From: DATFYI01 sp035315125
GTDB lineage: Bacteria > Chloroflexota > Anaerolineae > Anaerolineales > Anaerolineaceae
Assembly (NCBI GenBank): GCA_035315125.1
Contig: DATFYI010000032.1
Location: 1 to 30,567 of the forward strand
Direction of reading: 5' to 3'
DNA: 30,567 nt
The number at the start of each line of letters is the position of its first letter. Position 1 is the first letter of the stretch. The notes below the pieces were generated by a model that was given only the letters and a program-made list of their open reading frames with translations, had not been told where the DNA came from and made no database searches. Positions 24,757 through 30,567 of this stretch are shown here, piece by piece. Position numbers and translations under genes: made by a program.

Positions 24757-27744
24757 ATGGGATCAGTAAATGATGCTCAGGGTTTGCTTGCCCGCATCTT
24801 CCATGGACCATGGGTAGGCAGGTCGCTCGAAATGGCAGCGGCAAAAATGGCATGGCTGCGTGCCAGCTCCGGGGAGTGCCAGATATTGTTGGTCAGTGGT
24901 GAGCCGGGAGTTGGCAAAAGCAGGTTTGTGAGGGAGCTGATTCTTACTGCCCAGGCTTCAGGGGCGCTTGTGATGACAGGCGAATGCTTCCAGGAAGGCA
25001 GCGTTCCCTACGCGCCGATCGCGCAAATGATCAGTTCAATATTAGACTTATCCTCACCTGCTACTTCTGACTTGCCCAGTGATGCTCTGATTAACCTGGC
25101 TTCAGTGGTTCCATCTCTACGTCTACGCTTCCCTGATCGAATACCGATGCAAATCCAGGATGCCCAATCAGCTCAGCTACGCATCTTCGAAGGCTTTGTT
25201 TCTTTATGCACATCATTAACCACAAAAGCTCCGTTATTGTTATTTATTGATGATGCACCTTGGGCTGACACCGATACACTTTTTTTGTTGCGTAATCTGA
25301 CGCGGCGCGGTCGCAGTCTACCGATATTAATCGTGATGACATACCGCGCGGCAGAACTGGAATCGATGCAGCCCTTGAATGATTTGCTGCTCGAACTCAA
25401 TCGTGAACGGCTGGCGGTCAATATTCGGCTGGCTCCCTTCCGGCTTGAGGAAACCAGAGAACTGTTGACAGCTTTATTTGAAAAAGAGCTTGCCCCGGAA
25501 TTTCTTAATGGGATCTACGACCAAACCGAAGGAAATCCATTTTATATCGAGGAAGTCTGCAAATCATTGGTCGAAGACGGCCAGTTCGCATTTCAAAACG
25601 AAAACTGGCAGTTCCCTTCTCTGGCGGATATAAAAATTCCCCAAACAGTGCAAGCGGCGATCCAGGCCCGCTTGCAACAACTACCCGCTTCCACTCAGGC
25701 TGTTCTACGATTGGCAGCTATTCTGGGTAGCGAGTTTGAATTCGAAACACTCAGGCAGGCCAGCGGCCTGGATGAAGAGATCCTGATCGCTGCTCTGGAA
25801 AGCTCCGTGCGCGCTCACATCATCCGTGAAGAAAAACCTGGCCAGGCAGGTGCAGTACGGTTTAGTTTTGTGCACGTGCTGATACCGACGACTCTTCGCG
25901 AGAGCATATTACTTGTACGGCGGCAGCGTTTACATCTCCAGATTGCCCAGGCCATCGAAGCAATTCGCCCGGGCGATTTTGAGGCTTTGGCCTATCATTT
26001 ATCCGAAGCAGGAGAGAACGAACGAGCCCTGGATTATTTTCGGCGCGCCGGAGACCGCGCCCTCCAGACTGCCCCGGGCGATGCAGCCTGCTTTTACCAG
26101 TCTGCACTTGAAAACTGGCCGGATCAGGACCAGGCGGGAAAGGCAGAAATCCTTGCCCACCTGGGCTACTGTCTGTGGGTGGTCGCTGATTTTCCCGGCG
26201 CACTTAAATGTTTTGAAGATGCTTACGGTTTGTTTATAAAACTGGAAAATCGTACCCGGAGTGGAGAAATGCAGCGCTTAATTGGACGAATGTATTGGGA
26301 AGGAGCAGATCGGAAGCTGGCGCTGCAGCATTATCACCAGGCGCTCGCCATTCTCGAAGGTGGTCCTGAAACACCAGAACTGGCCCGCGCCATCAGTTCA
26401 ATCTCCCAGATGCATATGATAGCGCCTGACGACGATCAAGCCATCGTTTGGGGCCAACGCGCCCTGCAGATGGCAGAGCGCCTGGGAGCAGAGGACGTGG
26501 TAGTACATGCCATGAATAACATTGGCAGCAGCTATGCCCAGAAAGGGGATTTTGATAAAGGGATTACGATTTTACAGGAGAGTTTGCAGCGCTCTCTGGC
26601 GGCGAACCTTACAGCAGATGCCTGTCGTGCTTACTATAACCTGGGAACAATGCTGCAGAGGCAATGCAAATACGCCGACACAAAAAAGGTCTGGCAGGAG
26701 TTGTACACCTATTCCGTCAAAGTTTACGCCAAAACTTACATTAACCATGCAATTTGGCGCTCGATGTGGCTCGATTGGATTACCGGACAGTGGAGCTCCG
26801 CCCTGGCTTATCGCTCCCAAATGGTCGAATTCTACAGCGATTTGTATTTGACCTGGTCAAAAAGGAGCTTTGGCATGATCGATCTGGATTTGGGCCGCAG
26901 CCAGGACGGGCTGCGCGTACTGGAAGAAAGCCTGGCCAGTGCTTTACGGGCAATGGATCTGCAAACAGCCGTTTCCCATTTAGGCCAAATCGTACGGGCA
27001 TATGCGGCTGTTGGGCAGGAGGCAAAAACAATCGAAGCAATTCATCAGATTCTTGAATTTGTCAGCAGCACCCACAATCTTACGAATGATTCGGTTATGC
27101 CGCTCTTGATCGCCTGCCAGCAGTTGGCCAGATGGACCACTCCGGAGGCAAGTGAAGATGCACGAACCTGCCTGGCCCAGCTCGAACGGCACAATCTACA
27201 ATATCAGACAGGCGAAACATCGGCAGCGTTGGCGGAGGCTAGGGGCAATCTGTTTTTGCGAGCAAATCCAAATCAGGCTATTGAGCATTTTCGCCAGGCG
27301 GCATCAGAATGGGAAAAAATTGAGCGACCTTTCGACCGGGCGCGCGCCCTGGGGTCATTGGGGCATGCCCTGGCGGCTGCTGGTGACGCGCCATCCGCCA
27401 GGTCAAGCTGGAACCAGGCCATGGAAATCTACAATGTACTGGCAGCTCAGCTTGACCCTGAGCTGCGTGCTTCCTTCCTTAATTCTCCAATAGTAAAAGA
27501 AGTTCGTCAATCTGAAAGCATTGCGCCACACCAAATGGCCGGTCAAGAAATCAACCGGCTTACTGCACGCGAGCTGGAGGTACTGAAACTGGTATCGCAG
27601 GGACTGACAAACGCTCAGATCGCCGAAAAACTCGTCGTGAGCCCATTGACGATCAATGCACATTTACGGTCGATTTTCAACAAACTGGACGTAACCACTC
27701 GTACTGCTGCGGCCCACCAGGCCATCGAACGCGGATTGGTATAG
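24757..27744 (+). CDS. Large ATP-binding LuxR-family regulator (AAA-TPR-HTH, LAL/MalT-like)
   Basis: A 995-aa regulator built like a signal-transducing ATPase. The ATPase domain is at about 15-300, with Walker A GEPGVGKSR, a WA-type ECFQEGSVPYAPIAQMI segment and Walker B LLLFIDDAPWAD. A winged-helix-like region (LPASTQAVLRLAAILGSEFEFETL) follows. From about 400-880 there are many TPR-like helical repeats (NERALDYFRRAGDRAL, KCFEDAYGLFIKLENR, NNIGSSYAQKGDFDKGITIL). The LuxR HTH is at about 930-990 (LTARELEVLKLVSQGLTNAQ, then VSPLTINAHLRSIFNKLDV). It probably responds to an unknown inducer through the TPR array and activates target promoters. ATAGG lies just before the ATG. Targets are unknown. 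The HTH resembles that of the regulator at 22451, but the sensor parts differ. Confidence 0.93.
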   Translation: MGSVNDAQGLLARIFHGPWVGRSLEMAAAKMAWLRASSGECQILLVSGEPGVGKSRFVRELILTAQASGALVMTGECFQEGSVPYAPIAQMISSILDLSSPATSDLPSDALINLASVVPSLRLRFPDRIPMQIQDAQSAQLRIFEGFVSLCTSLTTKAPLLLFIDDAPWADTDTLFLLRNLTRRGRSLPILIVMTYRAAELESMQPLNDLLLELNRERLAVNIRLAPFRLEETRELLTALFEKELAPEFLNGIYDQTEGNPFYIEEVCKSLVEDGQFAFQNENWQFPSLADIKIPQTVQAAIQARLQQLPASTQAVLRLAAILGSEFEFETLRQASGLDEEILIAALESSVRAHIIREEKPGQAGAVRFSFVHVLIPTTLRESILLVRRQRLHLQIAQAIEAIRPGDFEALAYHLSEAGENERALDYFRRAGDRALQTAPGDAACFYQSALENWPDQDQAGKAEILAHLGYCLWVVADFPGALKCFEDAYGLFIKLENRTRSGEMQRLIGRMYWEGADRKLALQHYHQALAILEGGPETPELARAISSISQMHMIAPDDDQAIVWGQRALQMAERLGAEDVVVHAMNNIGSSYAQKGDFDKGITILQESLQRSLAANLTADACRAYYNLGTMLQRQCKYADTKKVWQELYTYSVKVYAKTYINHAIWRSMWLDWITGQWSSALAYRSQMVEFYSDLYLTWSKRSFGMIDLDLGRSQDGLRVLEESLASALRAMDLQTAVSHLGQIVRAYAAVGQEAKTIEAIHQILEFVSSTHNLTNDSVMPLLIACQQLARWTTPEASEDARTCLAQLERHNLQYQTGETSAALAEARGNLFLRANPNQAIEHFRQAASEWEKIERPFDRARALGSLGHALAAAGDAPSARSSWNQAMEIYNVLAAQLDPELRASFLNSPIVKEVRQSESIAPHQMAGQEINRLTARELEVLKLVSQGLTNAQIAEKLVVSPLTINAHLRSIFNKLDVTTRTAAAHQAIERGLV

Positions 27745-27848
27745 TTACTTTTAACGATGCTACCTGCTTAGCATTCATTGAAAACAGAAGAATAATTTAG
27801 TTTATTCAATGGATGTATGATCGAACATCCTGGGGTAATATATTTTTA

Positions 27849-27876
27849 TATCCTTGATAAAGGATAAATATTTATC
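27849..27876. promoter_or_regulatory. Overlapping inverted repeats before the DUF4242 gene
   Basis: TATCCTT-GATA-AAGGATA (27849-27866) overlaps a perfect 14-bp palindrome GATAAATATTTATC (27863-27876). The pair ends three bases before AGGAGG, the ribosome-binding site of the gene at 27893. It could be a repressor operator or a structure that masks the ribosome-binding site. Confidence 0.5.
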
Positions 27877-27892
27877 TCAGGAGGTTGATCAA

Positions 27893-28144
27893 ATGCCACT
27901 CTATATGGATATTCACAAAAAAGTTGATGGCGCGACCGCTGAGGCAGTAGCCGGCGCTCACGCTAAGGATCTCGAAGTTCAGGAAAAATACGGGGTCAAA
28001 TATGTAAAATATTGGATGGACGAAGACAGCGGTACTATCTTCTGCCTGGTGGAAGCCCCGAACAAAGAAGCCGCTGAGCGAGTTCACCGTGAAGCGCACG
28101 GCCTGCTGGCCGATGAGATCCATGAGGTTCAGGAAAGCATATAA
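27893..28144 (+). CDS. DUF4242 (SCO4226-like) small protein
   Basis: An 83-aa ferredoxin-like-fold protein: MPLYMDIHKKVDGATAEAVAGAHAKDLEVQ, then VKYVKYWMDEDSGTIFCLVEAPNKEAAERVHREAHG. Members of this family bind nickel in the one studied case (SCO4226); the general role is unknown. His residues at about positions 8, 22, 65 and 69 are candidates for metal ligands. The ATG at 27893 has a perfect AGGAGG 9 nt upstream, so expression is probably high; an earlier in-frame start at 27854 is much less likely. A strong hairpin at 28160-28186 follows the stop. Confidence 0.85.
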   Translation: MPLYMDIHKKVDGATAEAVAGAHAKDLEVQEKYGVKYVKYWMDEDSGTIFCLVEAPNKEAAERVHREAHGLLADEIHEVQESI

Positions 28145-28159
28145 ACCTTTTTATTATGC

Positions 28160-28186
28160 GAAAGGGCGGGTATGTCCCGCCCTTTC
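28160..28186 (+). terminator. Hairpin after the DUF4242 gene
   Basis: GAAAGGGCGGG, loop TATGT, CCCGCCCTTTC: a perfect 11-bp GC-rich stem. It begins 15 nt after the stop. No U-tract follows, so it may be a leaky or factor-assisted terminator, or an mRNA 3'-stabiliser. Confidence 0.6.
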
Positions 28187-28213
28187 CTAAAGACCTATAA
28201 GAGAGAAAAAATC

Positions 28214-28435
28214 ATGCTAGATAATGGTAGTTTTCGAGTTCGCGAAGAATATAACAAGACGCTTTTGAAAGAAGCTCAAGATTACCGGCGAATCCGCCTG
28301 GCAGAAGAATGGAACCGTGCGAATAAAAACTCCACAGACAAATCCGTTGGACCGAGCAGGGTCGATCAGCGTAGCAGGCTGTTCAGGCCGGTGGTACGCC
28401 TGGTTGGAATCATTTTAATAACGCTCGGCCTATAA
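28214..28435 (+). CDS. Small C-terminally membrane-anchored protein (73 aa)
   Basis: I do not recognise a named family. The protein has a charged helical N-terminus (NGSFRVREEYNKTLLKEAQD, then YRRIRLAEEWNRA), a short polar spacer, and a hydrophobic C-terminus (VVRLVGIILITLGL) that would sit in the membrane as a single tail anchor. The ATG at 28214 has AGAGAGA upstream; an in-frame ATG at 28172 falls inside the preceding hairpin and is unlikely. Small tail-anchored proteins of this layout are common beside metabolic genes, and no function is claimed. It lies between two hairpin- and promoter-bounded neighbours. Confidence 0.65.
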   Translation: MLDNGSFRVREEYNKTLLKEAQDYRRIRLAEEWNRANKNSTDKSVGPSRVDQRSRLFRPVVRLVGIILITLGL

Positions 28436-28499
28436 ACCAGTAATCGGGCGCATGAAAATACTGCCAGCAACAACAGAAGTAGAGCTAAATTGTTAAATA

Positions 28500-28637
28500 A
28501 TGCGCATGTTTGTCTATTCCGAATATCATGGCAATGGGGCGGGGCGCGCCCTGGCCGAAAGCGTCATTCGAGAGGTACGTTCAATAGTCTATAAGTCCAT
28601 CCGTTCCCCTAGTCCGCTGCCAGCTTCCCTTGACTGA
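28500..28637 (+). pseudogene. GNAT acetyltransferase fragment
   Basis: A 45-codon frame reads MRMFVYSEYHGNGAGRALAE, then SVIREVRSI. That is acetyl-CoA-binding motif A of GNAT acetyltransferases (usual form: RGxGxGRALxExxIxEAR). The N-terminal strands and the C-terminal half are absent: an in-frame TAA lies just upstream (28494-28496) and the frame ends at a TGA overlapping the promoter at 28630-28659. It is a remnant, not a working enzyme. Confidence 0.6.
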
Positions 28638-28659
28638 TCCAGTCGATCTCCCTTATAAT
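28630..28659 (+). promoter_or_regulatory. Sigma-70 promoter for the dehydrogenase gene
   Basis: TTGACT (28630-28635), 18 bp, TATAAT (28654-28659). It gives a leader of about 50 nt before the ATG at 28715. Confidence 0.65.
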
Positions 28660-28714
28660 ACAACTGTAAAGTGACAGTGAACGAGAATACAAATCTCCCC
28701 AAGGAATGGTTCGA

Positions 28715-29740
28715 ATGTATAAACACCCGACCCTTTTTATCACGCATCGCGGCTTGTTTCACCAGCAGGCCGCTTTAGAAGCTGCGCCGGCCAATTTAGA
28801 AGTAACCATGCTACGCACACCCACCAAAGAGCAAATCCTGGCTTTGCTGCCGGGCAAAGAATTCTTGATTAGCGAGCGCTCGGGCGTGATCGACGCCGAG
28901 ATGATCCAAACCGGCCAAGACCTGCGTCTGATCCAACGCCTGGGTTCGCAAACCCAGGATATTGACCTGGATGTGGCCAAAGCCGCCGGTATTCCGGTCT
29001 GTTATTTGCCCATCCGTACCTGCATTAACGTATCCGAACATATGATCATGCAGATTTTAAGCCTTGCCAGGCGCCTGCGTGAAATGGTCGAGGTTACTTT
29101 GAGCGCCGAGGACTTTGGGCAGGAGCCGACCCGCTGCACTGAAGATACCTTTGCCTATAACTGGTCTGGTCGGGAAGATATCCACAGCATCTGGCAATCG
29201 ACGGTCGGCATTTTAGGCATGGGTGAGATTGGCTTTGAGCTGGCGCGGCGGCTGAAAGGGTTTGACTGCAAGGTGCTTTACAACAAGCGCCACCCGCTGC
29301 CCGCTCACACCGAGCGCGAGCTGAACGTACAATACGCCAGTTGTGACGAGCTGGTTGCAAGCAGTGATTTCGTTTGCATCTTACTGCCGCTGCTGCCGGA
29401 GACCGCCCAAAGCATGAACAGGGAATTCTTTGCAAAGATGAAGCCGGGCGCCTGTTTTGTCAGCTCGGGCGGCAGCGGTGTAATTGACGAAGCCGCCCTG
29501 GCCGAAGCGCTCCAATCCGGGCGATTATACGGCGCGGCGGTGGATAATTTCACCTGGGAACCCATCCGCAAAGACTGCGCTCTGCTCGAACCGGCTAGAA
29601 AACCCGGGGCAAACGTGATCCTGACCCCTCATACGGCCGCCGGCACGGTGCCCTCTTCGAATATAGGCCTGCGCAGTGAAGATTTCAAAAACATCACGCA
29701 TTTGCTGATTAATGAAAAGCTTGAATATCGATTAGTTTGA
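28715..29740 (+). CDS. D-isomer-specific 2-hydroxyacid dehydrogenase family protein, active-site Arg replaced
   Basis: A 341-aa NAD(P)-dependent enzyme of the PGDH/D-lactate dehydrogenase superfamily. The catalytic domain flanks a Rossmann nucleotide domain (about 105-290) with GILGMGEIGFELARRLKG (165-182). Glu282 in NFTWEP and His306 in LTPHTAAGT match two catalytic residues. The third, the Arg of the usual NTARGG motif, is Gly253 here (SSGGSGVIDE), so the substrate may not be an ordinary 2-hydroxyacid or catalysis may be altered. The ATG at 28715 is preferred because AAGGA lies about 9 nt upstream; the ATG at 28706 abuts the same AAGGA. A good promoter precedes it. It is apparently monocistronic. 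Confidence 0.88.
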   Translation: MYKHPTLFITHRGLFHQQAALEAAPANLEVTMLRTPTKEQILALLPGKEFLISERSGVIDAEMIQTGQDLRLIQRLGSQTQDIDLDVAKAAGIPVCYLPIRTCINVSEHMIMQILSLARRLREMVEVTLSAEDFGQEPTRCTEDTFAYNWSGREDIHSIWQSTVGILGMGEIGFELARRLKGFDCKVLYNKRHPLPAHTERELNVQYASCDELVASSDFVCILLPLLPETAQSMNREFFAKMKPGACFVSSGGSGVIDEAALAEALQSGRLYGAAVDNFTWEPIRKDCALLEPARKPGANVILTPHTAAGTVPSSNIGLRSEDFKNITHLLINEKLEYRLV

Positions 29741-29769
29741 TTCCATAATCCAATTTTATAAATGACATT

Positions 29770-30163
29770 TTGATTTGCTGGCGGCAGCTACGTGTAACAG
29801 AGCCCTTTTACGACCAGGCTTTTTCCCCAAAAACGAGAGCAGCCGCCAGTTCAATTATTCGTTCCGGATTTATTTTATATCGAATGCACGAACTTATTAT
29901 TAAAATATACACGGCGTCTTGGTCGGTCTTTAGAAGATGCCTACTCCGATATACAAGATTTGAATTCACTTGCCTTAAAATCGTTTCCAACCAAAGACTT
30001 AATGAAGGATGCATTGATCCTGGCTTATGAAAAAAATCTGACAGCATACGATGCTTGTTATACCGTTCTTGCGAAACGTTTAGAAATACCTTTGGTCACG
30101 GCGGATGAGCCAATTATTAAAGCGATTGATTGGGCAATTTGGATCAGGAATTTATTTCCATAG
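29770..30163 (+). pseudogene. Decayed PIN-domain (VapC-like) toxin gene
   Basis: Two frames together read as a VapC toxin. About 29774-29825 gives WRQLRVTEPFYDQAF. From about 29846 another frame gives QLFVPDLFYIECTNLLLKYT, RRLGRSLEDAYSDIQDL and NLTAYDACYTVLAKRLEIPL, then VTADEPIIKAI, to the TAG at 30161. Conserved elements are the VPDLxYxExxNxLxKYxRR helix, YDACYTxLA and PLVTAD. The N-terminal start with the first catalytic Asp is missing, and a frameshift lies near 29826-29845. No VapB antitoxin is seen upstream. Its 3' end overlaps the convergent deaminase gene by 20 bp. It should be inactive. Confidence 0.7.
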
Positions 30164-30567
30164 CATCATAGGGGTATGCCCGCCGCCAGACCGGACTGGT
30201 AAAAGATACGTTAAAACGCCTTTCGGTGCGCCGGACGAGATCCAGGCTGAGCCGGTTGGCCCGTTCGATCAGCGCCGGAAGATCTTCGCCGACCAACTGG
30301 CCCTTTTCGACGCGAATTTTTCCGTTCACGATCGACAAATCCACTTGATTCACATCACACAAAACCAGGCCGGCCACGGGATCGTGTAGCCCACCGGCAA
30401 AGGACAGCTTGCGCAAGTCAACCCCGATCAGATCGGCGACCATACCCGGAGCCAGGCTGGAGATCTCGTCCCTGCCCAAAATCTTTGCACCCCCCAGAAT
30501 GGCGAGCTCCAGAGCCTGGGTCGGTGACATCGCATCAGCGCCATAAAATGCCCTTTGTAATAGAAGA
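30144..30567 (-). CDS. 8-oxoguanine deaminase-like amidohydrolase, partial (N-terminus beyond the right edge)
   Basis: About 140 C-terminal residues are present, in frame to the window edge (LLLQRAFYGADAMSPTQALE at the edge, then LAILGGAKILGRDEISSLAPGMVADL). This is the C-terminal half of a COG0402 amidohydrolase. The phrases GGAKILGRDEISSLAPGMVADL, FAGGLHDPVAGLVLC and DLSIVNGKIRVEKGQL fit the 8-oxoguanine deaminase/AtzB-like group. That enzyme would turn 8-oxoguanine into urate for purine salvage or detoxification. The metal-binding His residues lie in the missing part. The stop at 30144-30146 falls within the end of the PIN remnant on the other strand. An ATG at 30530 is internal, not the start. 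Confidence 0.78.
   Translation of the reverse strand, partial: LLLQRAFYGADAMSPTQALELAILGGAKILGRDEISSLAPGMVADLIGVDLRKLSFAGGLHDPVAGLVLCDVNQVDLSIVNGKIRVEKGQLVGEDLPALIERANRLSLDLVRRTERRFNVSFTSPVWRRAYPYDAMEINS

Overview
The window looks like chromosome from a moderately GC-rich, probably anaerobic bacterium, most likely a Chloroflexi/Anaerolineae-type organism. This is an inference from three things: lipoproteins with Ala/Thr/Pro-rich linkers, several LuxR-type regulators (one a very large ATPase-TPR-LuxR protein), and saccharolytic gene content. There was no database comparison. No rRNA, tRNA, CRISPR array or insertion sequence was recognised.

Layout. (1) 1-720, minus: a HicAB-type toxin-antitoxin operon, cut by the left edge, with a 22-bp perfect palindrome at its promoter. 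(2) 987-2682, plus: an unrecognised 420-aa protein followed by a YjbQ-family protein. (3) 2683-12373, minus: a sugar-uptake operon reading LacI regulator, oligosaccharide/oligopeptide-type binding lipoprotein, two permeases, two ATPases, a frameshifted C-terminal remnant of a GH2 beta-mannosidase-like gene, and a GH3 beta-glycosidase. (4) 12374-12843: a divergent control region with near-consensus promoters on both strands and two LacI-type operators. (5) 12844-17974, plus: a second LacI regulator, a GH130 mannoside phosphorylase, a cellobiose 2-epimerase-like enzyme and an amidase. (6) 17971-19650, minus: a membrane-anchored sulfite-oxidase-type molybdenum enzyme with a Fur-like box upstream. 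(7) 19847-24531, plus: an unrecognised protein, a B3/B4-domain protein, a transglutaminase-like protein, a response regulator with a degenerate receiver, SurE, and a short lipoprotein. (8) 24757-30163, plus: the 995-aa LuxR-family ATPase, a DUF4242 protein, a small membrane-anchored protein, a GNAT remnant, a D-2-hydroxyacid dehydrogenase lacking the usual active-site Arg, and a decayed VapC/PIN gene. (9) 30144-30567, minus: the C-terminal part of an 8-oxoguanine-deaminase-like amidohydrolase, cut by the right edge.

How it fits together. Sections 3-5 read as a beta-mannan (manno-oligosaccharide) utilisation locus. The ABC transporter would import beta-1,4-linked oligosaccharides. The epimerase could convert the reducing mannose of mannobiose to glucose, and the GH130 enzyme could phosphorolyse the product to mannose-1-phosphate and glucose. 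GH3 would hydrolyse other beta-oligosaccharides. The hydrolytic beta-mannosidase that belonged in the operon is now a wreck, which suggests reliance on the phosphorolytic route. The LacI operators beside the divergent promoters probably give sugar-dependent control.
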